64,000 nt of DNA from Siphonodentalium dalli (lineage: Eukaryota; Mollusca; Scaphopoda; Gadilida; Siphonodentaliidae), in contig CP136061.1 in the NCBI GenBank assembly GCA_032622095.1, positions 81,814,324 to 81,878,323 on the forward strand, in the 5' to 3' direction. Shown in pieces: positions 46,786 through 59,637 of the stretch. Numbering within the stretch: the stretch's first letter is position 1; each line of letters opens with the position of its first letter. A program made the position numbers and the translations under genes. The notes below the pieces were generated by a model. It searched no databases, had not been told where the DNA came from, and saw nothing but the letters and a program-made list of their open reading frames with translations.

Positions 46786-48211
46786 CTATAATATTTATAT
46801 ATATACATCATTTTATTTCTAACCCAAACGCGTAATAGATATCTTATCCCGCAAACGTGCAAACGTACAAACGTATACTACCAGTGGATTGAATTGAATG
46901 GTATATATGCACGCCCTGGTCATTGTTCGCTGTGTCAATCAGTGACGCTGGCGTATTTCAGACAAGCGTGCTAGCTTGACAGCATATACATATCACAGCT
47001 TATAGCGTTCACTCTGAGTTATTGGTATAAAATATCCATTTGACAATAACTATGCACGCGCGATATGACTAATCTCTCAATCAAAACTATTTGACGACAA
47101 CACAGATTATAATCCCATGCATAGTGGTCTACGTCATAATCCCCTGGCCGTGCTCTACGCTTACAAAATGGCCTACGTCACACCACGTGATATTGGGTAC
47201 AAGCACTATGCACAATAGAGCCTGTCTCTCGGCCAATCAGCGACGGCGACACACCGGTAAGATATAATATAGATTTATAAACCGGTTCACACCCCTCGGC
47301 CAATCAAATTGCTCCAATTCATGAACAATATTTCTTGTATGAATCTGTATTTCAACGGGGCCAAAATACAGACTTGAGCTAAATATCAAACAGAAATTGA
47401 CATTAATTGGATAGTAAGCTGAAAGAACATCGGACCGGTAGGTGTGAAATTCTAACAATACGCCATGATAATGATCGCACCAGTCACTTGGGAAGTTAAA
47501 ACACGGATCATTCCATTATTAGCGGACATATAGTGGTGGTCTGCATGGGTTGGGGCCCAACACTTTTGGTTGAATATGTTTTTGTCTATCGAGAGGGGCG
47601 GGCGATTGGAAGTAAACTGAACGAGATCCAAACCTGTTTCGAATGTATAATCCACAATAATCACATAATGATCTTCAGAATGATACATTGAGAAAATTTC
47701 ACAACTGTTCTCATATACATGCATGTGCGCGGAAAATACAGGCACTGTACACAGGTTTTCTTACGTCTTTTGTTATGAATGCCGGTGATATTTCATCAAA
47801 CAAACTTCATGCAATTAATGTGGAATAGTTTCACTTCGGAGTCCGAACACTACCGGCACATTGTATCCTGTGTTCTGAACGATAATTCCATTATGACAAC
47901 AAGGCGAAAAATAACTTAAACAGCTGAAACAGTTTATTGTCACAACGAAGAATCTGTTTTATCAAGAAACACGTTATCAGTATAAAACGTTCTCAAATTC
48001 GGACACAAAATGATTTATCAATGCTGATGTATAATGCAGACCCAAGTGAGCCGATTGTCAACGAACATTTGACTAATTATTCAACAGGAATATGTAACAC
48101 CACAATCCATTCAATTGACTTTTAATTGAATGGTAATTGATAGGTAATCGTCGAATAGAATGTGGCTCAATTGTGTTTGCCTTGGGGTGTGAACCGTTTT
48201 ATAAATATGTC
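46786..48211. other. no gene recognised
   Basis: AT-rich DNA with short frames only. Confidence 0.4.
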
Positions 48212-48302
48212 ATAACCCCCTTGGGTATCTGTACAAGAAATATAGACCGCGCCGCTTCGCGGCTTGGTCTATATTTCTTGTACAGATACCCAAGGGGGTT
48301 AT
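48212..48302. repeat. 91-bp palindrome with nested loop hairpin
   Basis: The arms ATAACCCCCTTGGGTATCTG, TACAAGAAATATAGACC and their exact complements enclose a 17-base loop that itself pairs (GCCGC-TTC-GCGGC). Confidence 0.92.
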
Positions 48303-49710
48303 AACCTATACATATAGATGATCACCTGAAATCCTAAATATTGGAGGAATCGCCAGCTAAAGCTATATGGGTGCCTCTCTATTGTGCACACGGTTGTTTA
48401 TTATGTATTCCTATGTGATTTGCATTCTTTCTTCGAACCATTATCAAGTGGTATAAGGATGCACTTTAAATACATGCGGCACATACCAAATCGCTGTTGT
48501 CTGCTGATAGTTAATCCATTTGTATGTCTGGCCTAAACTGACACGACTCGTAATGATCGAATTGTCAATTACCAGAGTACTGATCAGCGCGCGTTCACTA
48601 TTGGTAATTATGTTGTGATCACAGTAATGCGCGACACGTGACTTCATACAGATATGTATACATATCTACAGCAGTGTAAACACAGCCATAACACAAATAA
48701 CTTCCAGTTGGTGGACGTGTTGGTGCTGTTCATGTAGTCTTATGATGTTCAATTAACAGGATACATAGGTTGTTAGCATAATATTATTTTAAGTCATATA
48801 AATTGGGTTTCTGGTGTATGCACCTGGTCTAATGTCAGCAAGGTTGGTAATGTTTGTCATATACGATCGCTATGCTGTTTATCTTATTTCTACACGTAGT
48901 ATGCTGTTATGTGGTTACCCACTGGTACCAATAAATCCCAACAAATGCTTTTTGCAACAGATGACGTAACCAGAGATAACAATGTAAAGTTAATGAATAA
49001 TATACAATAAGACTTTGACTGCCACATTGAGAATGACAACCAAATACGCCCTCATTTGAGCCCATGCATTGGTGATACTAATAATACCAATCGTGTGTTT
49101 ATTAGATGTTTATTCATACATAATCAGTCATTTCATGTGTGTATATATGATTACGATTGCCAATATATCCGTTAAAGGAACCAATTTTGTAACACAACAC
49201 GTTATGTAACAGGAATTAGTACCTGATTTGTATACCTTAGCAACCATTAATTTGTGACCGCAATATTGTGTAATAAGATGAAAACATTCATTTCCCTCTG
49301 ATGGTAATTTGTGTACACTAGTTAATTAGAATATATCATGCTTAAAATATCATGCTTTATCATACAAAATATGTTCATTAATCGACAATATTCGCCCTGA
49401 CCAAACCACCAAACGTTTCATTTCATATAGACACCGTTGCGTTTAAGGTTAGAGTAATGGGCACATTTTATGTAATTTAAAGCAGTTTTCGATCATGTAC
49501 TAAAATTTACGGAGATTTACAGGATTTAACGCAAATAATCACATCTGACTACCATGCGTTCTACGATAGACTAGCTCATGTCTAAAACAAAATAGGCTAA
49601 TATAGCACTGACGTGAGCAATATAATGCTTTCGATGTTATTGTGATTATATAGTTTCAAACTGATGTTACCAATTTTAAGTGCATAGACACGAGGAAGGA
49701 TTTCGTGTGT
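48303..49710. other. no gene recognised
   Basis: No supported feature. Confidence 0.4.
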
Positions 49711-49770
49711 GTCAGATCACAGGAGCTTGGAATTTGGTCAAAACCAAATTCCAAGCTCCTGTGGTCAGAT
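49711..49770. mobile_element. 46-bp perfect palindrome flanked by 7-bp direct repeats
   Basis: The palindrome 49718-49763 has 21-bp exact arms (CACAGGAGCTTGGAATTTGG plus T) and a 4-bp loop CAAA. GTCAGAT stands immediately on both sides (49711-49717 and 49764-49770). An inserted hairpin with a target duplication is the simplest explanation. Such a short insertion could be a miniature foldback or a repair-templated hairpin. Confidence 0.85.
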
Positions 49771-50309
49771 TATCGATACTGTATTATTATTTATTTAAAT
49801 TGGTATTGTTTAAATTGGTATTTTCTTTTTATTATTATGTTTCAATAACATATCAATATTAATACTTCATTCACTTTGAACAAAACGTCATTCCAATTAT
49901 TCCAACTGATTCATAATGAATGCGTGGATAATACCAATGATCGCCAGTCTGATAATTTACCATGACCGATCTGAATGTGTATACACGCTTTCGGGATTGC
50001 CCATAATGAACATGCAGTGGTTATGGGTTGTTGTCCATCGTCTGCTATATAATACACTTGTCATTCTGGTTATTTTCATAATTAAGTGTAATTGGACATA
50101 ACTAAATTACGTATTGGATGTAATAGGAATTGGTAACATCACATTATCTCAGCATTGTGGGTACACAACCATTATTTAGCTTAATTGAGGACCCCAGTAT
50201 TCTGATATGATCGTAAAATGTTACAGAAACACACATTCATTGTCATCCAATGTTTATAGGGCATTCCCTACATTGGAATTGTGTGAATTGTGTGAATAAT
50301 TAATAGCCA
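49771..50309. other. no gene recognised
   Basis: A duplicated AAATTGGTATT occurs near 49797-49822. Confidence 0.4.
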
Positions 50310-50640
50310 TCATAGTTCGGACATAGTGTCGAAATGTCGTATATGTCGGACATTCACGAACAATAGATCTGAATTGTCGTACACATGTCGTATAATCTGT
50401 TTATAATTCCGAAATGTCGTATGAGCTCTAATATCCATATAAGGCAGTATATCGATAAGCCATGATATCCATTGAATAGAGGGCCTATAAATTAGTCATG
50501 CCTGACGACATTGTTGTAGGTCATACAGAAGAAGAATTATTTAGTTTTTTTGCTCTCCTGTAAAATTTAGTTTTGGCGGCAAATTTTATTATACGACATT
50601 TCCGAAGCACACCGACGAAATGTCAGATACATCTATGACA
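50310..50640. repeat. inverted-repeat family R, copy 2
   Basis: GTCGAAATGTCGTATATGTC, AATTCCGAAATGTCGTATGA and TATACGACATTTCCGAAGCA, CACCGACGAAATGTC. The right end is the reverse complement of 43942-43965. Confidence 0.65.
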
Positions 50641-51120
50641 ATGTTCAATATGTTGAGGAGATCGCACCTTTCAATTGGAATATTGCTTTTAGTGTAAACA
50701 ATATTTAATTTTCGAACACAACATTCAATACATATAAACACATTGGCATAATTTTTACAACACATTTTCAAAAACGGGGATAAGACAACAAGTCTGAAAG
50801 GCTTTTATCAAGTCTTTTCCACGGAATAGGAAAGTTACCCTGGGTATCAGAATAGATACCATATAGGGTAAATTAGCAGACGGGGATAACATGTTAGATC
50901 CGAAAAAATATTGTTCTAGGAGGGGGTAGAGGGATAGAGTGCAGGAAGTCAAGTTAATTGGTATTGAATGGGTCAAAATGAAAGAGGGGAGTGAAATGAA
51001 GTACCGTATATATCTTTAGTTTACACAACTTTGGTATTTATAGCATATACTATTTACGAACCATGGAACATTTAAAATCAAATCGAAAAATATTGCTTTT
51101 GATAGAAAACACTGACTAAG
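50641..51120. other. no gene recognised
   Basis: Unassigned DNA before the satellite. Confidence 0.4.
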
Positions 51121-53093
51121 ATGACTGTGGAAATTAACATTCGTTGTGATATTAAGATTCGTTGTGATATTAAAATTCGTTGTGTTGTGATATTAAGATT
51201 CGTTGTGATATTAAGATTCGTTGTGACATTAACATTCGTTGTGACATTAACATTCTTTGTGATATTAACATTCGTTGTGATATTAAGATTCGTTGTGACA
51301 TTAACATTCGTTGTGACATTAACATTCGTTGTGTTGTGATATTAAGATTCGTTGTGATATTAACATTCGTTGTGATATTAACATTCGTTGTGATATTAAC
51401 ATTCGTTGTGATATTAAGATTCGTTGTGACATTAACATTCGTTGTGACATTAACATTCTTTGTGATATTAACATTCGTTATGATATTAACATTCGTTATG
51501 ATATTAACATTCTTTGTGATATTAACATTCGTTGTGATATTAACATTCGTTGTGACATTAACATTCTTTGTGATATTAACATTCGTTGTGATATTAACAT
51601 TCGTTGTGATATTAACATTCGTTGTGACATTAACATTCGTTGTGATATTAACATTCGTTATGATATTAACATTCGTTGTGACATTAACATTCGTTGTGAT
51701 ATTAACATTCGTTATGATATTAACATTCGTTGTGATATTAACATTCGTTATGATATTAACATTCGTTGTGATATTAACATTCGTTGTGATATTAACATTC
51801 GTTATGATATTAACATTCGTTGTGATATTAACATTCGTTATGATATTAACATTCGTTGTGATATTAACATTCGTTATGATATTAACATTCGTTATGATAT
51901 TAACATTCGTTATGATATTAACATTCGTTGTGACATTAACATTCGTTGTGATATTAACATTCGTTATGATATTAACATTCGTTGTGATATTAACATTCGT
52001 TATGATATTAACATTCGTTATGATATTAACATTCGTTATGATATTAACATTCGTTGTGACATTAACATTCGTTGTGATATTAACATTCGTTATGATATTA
52101 ACATTCGTTGTGATATTAACATTCGTTATGATATTAACATTCGTTATGATATTAACATTCGTTGTGACATTAACATTCGTTGTGATATTAACATTCGTTA
52201 TGATATTAACATTCGTTGTGATATTAACATTCGTTGTGATATTAACATTCGTTGTGACATTAACATTCTTTGTGATATTAACATTCGTTATGATATTAAC
52301 ATTCGTTATGATATTAACATTCTTTGTGATATTAACATTCGTTGTGATATTAACATTCTTTGTGATATTAACATTCGTTGTGATATTAACATTCGTTGTG
52401 ATATTAAGATTCGTTGTGACATTAACATTCGTTGTGACATTAACATTCTTTGTGATATTAACATTCGTTATGATATTAACATTCGTTATGATATTAACAT
52501 TCTTTGTGATATTAACATTCGTTGTGATATTAACATTCGTTGTGATATTAAGATTCGTTGTGACATTAACATTCGTTGTGACATTAACATTCTTTGTGAT
52601 ATTAACATTCGTTATGATATTAACATTCGTTATGATATTAACATTCTTTGTGATATTAACATTCGTTGTGATATTAACATTCGTTGTGATATTAACATTC
52701 GTTGTGATATTAACATTCGTTGTGATATTAACATTCGTTGTGACATTAACATTCTTTGTGATATTAACATTCGTTATGATATTAACATTCGTTATGATAT
52801 TAACATTCTTTGTGATATTAACATTCTTTGTGATAATAACATTCGTTGTGATATTAACATTCGTTGTGATATTAACATTCGTTGTGATATTAACATTCGT
52901 TGTGATATTAACATTCGTTGTGATATTAAGATTCGTTGTGATATTAAGATTCGTTGTGATATTAAGATTCGTTGTGATATTAACATTCGTTGTGATATTA
53001 ACATTCGTTGTGATATTAACATTCGTTGTGATATTAACATTCGTTGTGAAATTAACATTCGTTGTGAAATTAACATTCGTTGTGACATCAGGC
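51121..53093. repeat. 18-bp satellite, ~109 copies, with higher-order pattern
   Basis: The basic unit is GTTGTGATATTAACATTC. Variants GTTATGAT, TTTGTGAT, GTTGTGAC and ATTAAGATT recur in fixed orders. For example, the run C-TTT-TGAT, GTTATGAT, GTTATGAT, TTTGTGAT recurs near 51460, 52265, 52445, 52590 and 52750, so blocks of several units were amplified together. Two 5-bp slips (GTTGTGTTGTGAT at 51180 and 51328) change frame. Because 18 is a multiple of three, plus frames of 655 and 590 codons stay open; they read as VVILTF or CDINIR repeats. Confidence 0.97.
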
Positions 53094-53161
53094 GGCGATG
53101 ATTCGAAACATTCTCAACCCTATCTTCGGTCAAGTAATGCTCTTTAAAAGCACTTCGTCGG

Positions 53162-53834
53162 CCCTTCAATGACTGGAGCTTCCTGCAATTTTGCGAAAAC
53201 CCTGTGCCAATGCATTCTAGCGCATATGGAGCCTCGCATATATAGGAGAATAATTTGGCCTGACAATATATGCTATGACCTTGTAACCCAGTTCACTCTC
53301 TTTTAACTGAGAATAAGGTGCCTGTCATTTGCAGAATGAGGCCTCCAGAGGGTGAATTTAGTGACGCAATCCCGCATAGCAGGCTAGCATCACTATATTC
53401 ACCCTCTGTGGACCTCATTCTGCTTAGGCCTCATCTTCTCTGGAAAGTTTCTTTATCATCAAATTTCTATAGAAACTTCTTCACAAAGATTCTTTTCTTA
53501 TTTAGTTTAGTTTCTCTAAATCCCCAAATTGGCAGATGACTCATTGCATAATCGAGGTTCCCAATGGGTGCACATCACAATATTCACCATCTGATAACTT
53601 CAATCTGAGTCTAGGTATCCCATAGTAGATGGGGTCATGCAGAATGAGGTCCACAGAAGGTGAATTTTGTGATCCTAGCCCACCGTGTGGGATAGCGTCA
53701 CTAAATTCACCCTCTGAGGACCTCATTCTGCAAATGTCAGGCACCTTATACTCAGGCCTGTACATGCATATATACGAGAATGCACTGGCACATGATATTT
53801 AATGCTGTACAGCGCAGCTCCCGTCACTAAAGGG
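53162..53834. mobile_element. TTAA/CCC-type element (673 bp) hosting a nested element Q
   Basis: The ends are CCCTTCAATGACTGGAGC and CCCTTTAGTGACGGGAGC (inverted at 53817-53834), with TTAA at 53835-53838; the left TTAA has been lost. The core GCCAATGCATTCT / AGAATGCACTGGC palindrome arms are at 53199 and 53779. A shorter, inverted relative lies at 60044-60312. Confidence 0.75.
53313..53749. mobile_element. foldback element Q, copy 2 (437 bp), nested
   Basis: The terminal repeats are ATAAGGTGCCTGTCATTTGC and GCAAATGTCAGGCACCTTAT. Each arm holds a hairpin formed by GAGGTCCACAGAGGGTGAAT-type blocks. Flanks ACTGAGA and ACTCAGG may be a diverged 7-bp target duplication. It lies within 53162-53834, so it is younger than that element. 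Confidence 0.82.
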
Positions 53835-53956
53835 TTAAAGGGACCCAAATGACGACCGTCACTGCGCTCTCCTCGTGGAATAAATGTTACCTCAAGTGAA
53901 CGAAATATCACTCGATGTAAAGCAGACGGGATGTATATGTTTTGTTTTGTTTGTTT

Positions 53957-53990
53957 GAGAGAGAGAGAGAGAGGGGGAGAGAGAGAGATA
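53957..53990. repeat. (GA)n microsatellite
   Basis: GAGAGA tract interrupted once by GGGG. Confidence 0.95.
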
Positions 53991-54127
53991 GGTGTTTTAC
54001 ACAACAAACATTAGACACAATACAACATCTGTTCAGTGAGTAAATCACTTGCAAGTATGCATCGATTAAAGTTGTGGGTGACACCCCAACGAATGGGTCC
54101 AATCCCCGTCGCCACGTCCCTAACTGT

Positions 54128-54583
54128 ATATGTGACCCGCCATATCAAATCCAGTCGTAAGTCGGGATTTTTTTACCCTGTGCCAATGCATTCTCTTATA
54201 TATGCGAGTCGACCATAGGTCGCCTCGCATATATAAGAGAATGCATTGGCCTAACAATTTTTTACAATTTAAAAAAAATTTTCTTGTATTCTTTAACAAT
54301 TTTATAATTTCACCCATACAGAGCCCCAGACAAACATGAGCAGACGACACTCTTCTATATTCTTCTATATATGTGTGGGGATCCCTGCAGGGTAATGGAT
54401 GCTTTTTTATTTTATGTCCTAAAAATTGTAAGAAACATTTATTTAAAAAAAATGATAAAAACCAATAGATTCTCTTATATATGCGAGTCGACATGTGGTC
54501 GACTCGCATATATAAGAGAATGCATTGGCACAGGGAAAAAAAATCCCGCCATACGACTAGATTTTATATGGCGGGTCACATAT
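54128..54583. mobile_element. foldback element with ATATGTGACCCGCC ends and GCATTCTC palindromes
   Basis: The terminal inverted repeats start ATATGTGACCCGCCATAT and extend about 60 bp through GTCGTA and GGGATTTTTTT to CCCTGTGCCAATG. Inside, two palindromes (about 54178-54252 and 54463-54535) match those of 10769-11160. The outer ends differ from the TTAA/CCC ends, so the same palindrome core is shared by elements with different termini. Confidence 0.82.
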
Positions 54584-54965
54584 GCTCATGATGTCGGCAG
54601 AAGCTCCGTTTGTTTACGAGGGACATCTTTGATGACAACACTTGAGCTGTCATATTCAGTCATCAAACTCAACACTCCTGCGTGCAATAAAATAGACCCG
54701 GCACAGCATGGCATACTTTGTATATATGTAGGTTTCAAACGCCGACGTTGGTACCCAGGTCTTTGATCATGACCCATATCGGGTTTTTAAATGAATAATT
54801 GAAACGCATGCGCGGCATTTCAACAATTGGATTTATCGACCGCGCCATGATTGAACGTGACCTATATATTTACTCAGACGATGAGCAGCGCAGTAGGACA
54901 TACCACGGTAAGTGCACTCGAACCCACTACAAATAGGTCCGAATGTGTCGCATAATGAAAGTACA
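54584..54965. other. no gene recognised
   Basis: Unassigned stretch between the foldback element and the 26-bp array. Confidence 0.4.
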
Positions 54966-55680
54966 CTATTGAAGGCCACATGGAGTACACCGATCGAGGC
55001 CACATGGAGTACACCGATCGAAGTCACAATTGGAATACACCGATCGAGGCCACAATGGGAGTACACCGATTGAGGCCACAATGGGAGTACACCGATCGAG
55101 GCCACTATGGGAGTACACCGATCGAGGTCACAATGGGAGTACACCGATCGAAGCCACAATGGGAGTGCACCGATCGAGGCCACAATGGGAGTACACCGAT
55201 CGTGGCCACAATGGGAGTACACCGATCGAGGCCACAATGGGAGTACACCGATCGAAGCCACAATGGGAGTACACGGATCGATGTCACAATGGGAATACAC
55301 CGATCGAGGCCACAATGGGAGTACACCGATCGAAGCCACAATGGGAATACACCGATCGAAGCCACAATGGGAGTACACCGATCGAAGCCACAATGGGAGT
55401 ACACCGATCGAAGCCACAATGGGAATACACCGATCGAAGCCAACATGGGAGTACACCGATCGAGGCCGCAATGGCAGTACACCGATCGAGGCCACAATGG
55501 GAGTACACCGATCGAGGCCACAACGGGAGTACACCGATCGAGGCCAAAATGGGAGTATACCGCTCGAAGCCAGAATGGGACTATACCTCTCGAAGCAACA
55601 ATGGGAATACACCGCTCGAAGTAACAATGGGAGTACACCTTTCGAAGCCACAATAGGTGTACACCGATCGAAGCATGCAC
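54966..55680. repeat. 26-bp tandem array, about 27 copies
   Basis: The unit is CACAATGGGAGTACACCGAT plus CGAGGC. The period is 26 bp, so each reading frame repeats every 78 bp, and several frames stay open on both strands (up to 295 codons). These are repeat translations (EYTDRGHNGS; GVLPLWPRSV). Confidence 0.95.
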
Positions 55681-55834
55681 ACATGGACGTCGCGAGATGG
55701 GCTCCATTAAGGGTATCCACCTTGGGATTTCAATTTCACTCCCCCTTGAAACTTAGACTTAGAAACTTAGACTGCATGTTGTTGCCGAAGTTCGCACGTC
55801 AGATTGGTCTTTGCCCCAATCGCCCGTTTCGTAG

Positions 55835-56410
55835 TAACCTGCCACCCGATTTGTAGTAACCAGCCGCTGATTTATATTAACCTGCCGCCCGATTCGTAGT
55901 AACCAGCCGCCGATTCGTAGTAACATGCCGCCCGATTTGTAGTAACCAGCCGCCCGATTCACATTAACCTGCGATTCGTTGTAATCAGCTGCCCGATTCA
56001 TAGTAACCTGCATGCCGCCCGATTTGTAGTAACCAGCCGCCCGATTCATATTAACATGCCGCCCGATTTGTAGTAATCAGCCGCACGATTCATATTAACC
56101 TGCGATTCGTTGTAACCAGATGCCCGATTCATAGTAATCTGAACCAGCCGCCCGATTCATATTAACCTGCGATTCGTTGTAATCAGCCGCCCGATTCGTA
56201 GTAATCTGAACCAGCCGCCCGATTCATATTAACCTGCGATTCGTTGTAACCAGCTGCCCGATTCATAGTAACCTGCATGCCACCCGATTCATATTAACCT
56301 GCCGCCCGATTCGTAGTATTCTGAACCAGCCGCCCTATTCGTTTGGAAATCTGAACCAGTCACCAGATTCGCAGTAATCTGAACCAGCCGTTCGATTCGT
56401 AGTAAACTCA
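55835..56410. repeat. 22-25-bp tandem array, about 23 copies
   Basis: Units vary around GCCGCCCGATTCGTAGTAAC followed by CA or CT. TATTAACCTGCGATTCGTTG variants recur as a larger pattern. Confidence 0.9.
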
Positions 56411-58149
56411 CCATTTTTTTAAATGAGAGAGTGATTGGGGGGGGGGCAAACCCCGGATTTCCGAACGTGCCAATAGGCCCGTTCTTTAACCCTTTTTTTG
56501 TCATATTAGACTGACCATATCGCGGTTCAAAGCGACGCCTTCAGTCAGGAACTGTAACTCTATTCTTGAGCCCGTTGTGCGTCTTATGAAGCTTGGAGGA
56601 ATCATTGAACTAAATGGTTTTCCATAGACGACAGTGTTAACGTTTCAGCCAAACTCACTGAATTTAAGCCTGAAGGCCACTCCAGTGACATTTACCCAGC
56701 TAGATTGACACCAGTTGATCACGAAAATGCAAGAAACATCATGTCATGTGTTTACTTAAAATAAATCCCCAAGTGTACGACAGGGCTACCCAACAGCCAA
56801 ATTTTATTTGGAAAAACACAGAAGTACAGCAGCTAGTTAAATAAATTTCCCACTCACAAAGACCCATCCCCCATTAATTCACCAGTTTAAATTATTGAGA
56901 TATGATGCATAAATCAAATAAACAAGATTTCATCCTTTAATAACGTGTCACGTGTAACAGTTGAAGATAATTCTTCAGTTACCTTCACCTCTATTATTCC
57001 ACGGTGCATTCGCTCCCCGACTCTGGAACACATTTAGCTCCCCGATTCCCGGAGAACCAATGTGTGTGCACACAGAGACACTGACAGAGAATCAAATTTC
57101 TGTGTTGGTCCTCTAAATTTGATTCCCTGTTGTGAAGAATAATTTGATTCCGAATAATATTTCAACGTACAGTGGAGCAGGTATCAATTAAGAAATATAT
57201 GAGCCGCACACTGCTTTTTTCAATGTTCTAAACTTCACTGTCACAACACCATGCAACACGTTCTCATTTTGTGTACTGGTGGACTGTGGAGTATGATCTC
57301 TATGGGCGTACATTTATCTATAGAGTAGAGATTCGTGGCATGATCTACGTCATAGCATATTCGACTGACAATGTGACATGCCGGATTGGGTATATTCAGT
57401 ACATGTAATTCCACGTATTGATCTCTCTTACACCCGGACGCGCGGATCGACATTATTGATTGGGAGTTCATTCGGCTTTAATACATGGTATAGACTATAT
57501 ACTCCAGATAGCTACTACCCATGGGTCATTAATGTTTTCATGAGTCCCACGATATACGCGTAGATTGCAGATATAGGTGATATAACTGGGAACTGTGCAT
57601 GTAAGCTGGCACGCTACCATAAAAAATTGATCAATATTTTTGCTTTGATACGAGGTTCACTTAACCCTTGCATCACTAAATGGATTAGCCCATTGAGTTA
57701 TACAAAAATAAGAGTATTATTAAAACAGTAGGGGGCATTACGCCTCGAGCATGCATATACCAACCATTTCGGAGTCCATGATATGGTTCACCCGATAACA
57801 GAACTACACAACCATGGTATCACATACAATATACATGCTAATCGATTAGTATTTCGGTTCGCTGCGCGCGACTGCCAAACAGTTCCACTACGTCCGCTGT
57901 AAGAGGATGCACGAAAATGCTTCGGTACGGAATAATAATTATATCTAGCGTTCTTTGACGTCTGCGCTGGTGTCTCCTCCTACCTGCCGCGATGACAGAT
58001 GATGAGTTGTTATTTAGGGGACGTACTTTGTGTACATCGGGGTATAGTACATATCTCACTTCAATGGACTACTGTCGGTGACCGGAATTGCGTGAGTCTA
58101 ACTCTCTCTTACTGAGATATATCACTGTGGACACTTTCTGAATTTAACT
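56411..58149. other. no gene recognised; poly-G and a dispersed repeat
   Basis: A G run lies at 56437-56447. At 57283-57350, GGAGTATGATCTCTATGGGC and GGCATGATCTA resemble 10680-10745. No gene is supported. Confidence 0.4.
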
Positions 58150-58153
58150 TTAA

Positions 58154-58956
58154 AGGGGCAATGTACACTAAATCCGGCCATTTACTCTTGGGCTCCAAAT
58201 AAACATGCATGCAAGTTTATTATTTTCGTGGGAAATTTCCCCCATGCACAGTGCTTATTTGGGTCTGCACGTTTATTAATTTTGAGGCTATTAAAGTTAA
58301 AAAGAGCACAAAGTCAAGATTTCTATACGATTCTGATATCAAAACGATGAGCTTATAACTTTATGCATGTACATATTCAAGTATACATGTACGGTATGGC
58401 ATACATATGGACATTTAATTAATATTGAATAAAATACCACATGTACTATGTTGTCAGATTCCTATACTTGACCTACTACAAAAAATAATTTGTTTAACCA
58501 GGCATGTTGGTGTTTTGCTCAGAGTCCCCCTGCACTATTATTTGGGTCTGCACTTTTATTAACTTTCAATGGAATTTTCCCCCTGCACTATTAATTGGGC
58601 CTGCACTTTTATTTGGAGCCCGAGAGTATGGGACCATCTCCTTTCTACTCAACAGAATATCAATTATGCAACAAATGAATGAACTTGAGCCATGGATTAG
58701 TGCAATATACACTCATGTGCTCTATGAACGATGCAAAAACATGGTAATTATAATGAAAATAAATTTATGACTCCAGTCATATTTCCTTTTCATTATATTT
58801 ATAACTACCATGTTTTTTTGCATCGTTCATAGAGCACATGAGTGTATTTTGCACTTATCCATGGCTCAAATTTATTCATTTGTTGCACATATTCTGTTGC
58901 GTATAAAAGGAGATGGTCCCATAAATGGTAGGATTTAGGGTACATGCAGTCCCCCT
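58154..58956. mobile_element. 803-bp TTAA-flanked inverted-repeat element (AGGGG type)
   Basis: TTAA is present at 58150-58153 and 58957-58960. The ends AGGGGCAATGTACACTAAAT and AGGGGGACTGCATGTACCCT pair imperfectly. Inside, a strong palindrome at 58620-58930 (GGGACCATCTCCTTT, GAGCCATGGATTAGTGCA, TGTGCTCTATGAACGATGCA) has long arms. GGGTCTGCACTTTTATT modules repeat in the left half. Partial similar sequence continues at 58965-59065. There is no transposase. Confidence 0.8.
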
Positions 58957-59307
58957 TTAAGGTTGCAAGGCCCACTTACTCTTGGGATCAAACTAAGCAT
59001 ATCGTATGCTTACTATTTTTGTTGTTGTCTCCCTGTAGGCCCTATAGTGCTTAGTTGGGACTGTATGTTTATGTTAAAAAATGTGATCTCCAGACTGGCT
59101 ATAATGCAGGCCTATCAGAATTACTTGAGCCATCACTCAGTTGAAAATCTGATTTGTAACTCCTATCAGAAAATAACTTGTTCCCTATCTGATCCCAAAA
59201 CTCGCAATGCATGTCTAGCTTTCTCCTCTCCTTGTGATTTCACACAGCTTGACATTATTGCATACCGGTACTCTGAAATTTTCGCAATTTTCAACAAGTA
59301 CTAGTAC

Positions 59308-59573
59308 AGTAATGCCCTAAATAATCGACTCCTTAACCACAGCAGAATAATGGGTAACTTTTCAGGATTTAGTCGGAAATATGGCTTGTTGCCATTCATC
59401 GGAATGGGTAACTTTTCAGGATTTAGTCGGAAATATGGCTTGTTGCCATTCATCGGAAAGCTCTCAGTGAGAGCATTCCGGTGAATGGCAACAAGCCATA
59501 TTTCCGACTAAATCCTGAAAAAGTTACCCATAATTCTGCTGTGGTTAAGGAGTCGATTATTTAGGGCATTACT
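59308..59573. repeat. 266-bp palindrome with a 54-bp duplication in one arm
   Basis: The outer arms AGTAATGCCCTAAATAATCG and complement are exact. The left arm carries the unit AATGGGTAACTTTTCAGGAT... twice (59349 and 59403, period 54 bp), while the right arm has it once, so two alternative pairings are possible. Confidence 0.9.
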
Positions 59574-59637
59574 GAATAATATAGCCTACGGTATGATCCG
59601 TGGATATTTTTTCAAGTTGAGGCCATATGGACAGCGT

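Noticed and set aside
51180-53147. 655- and 590-codon open frames on the plus strand
   Set aside because: They are translations of an 18-bp satellite. The period is a multiple of three, so open frames are expected. No domain and no plausible start context.
54833-55856. Open frames up to 295 codons on both strands over the 26-bp array
   Set aside because: Several overlapping frames on both strands read as simple repeats, which is expected from the tandem array.
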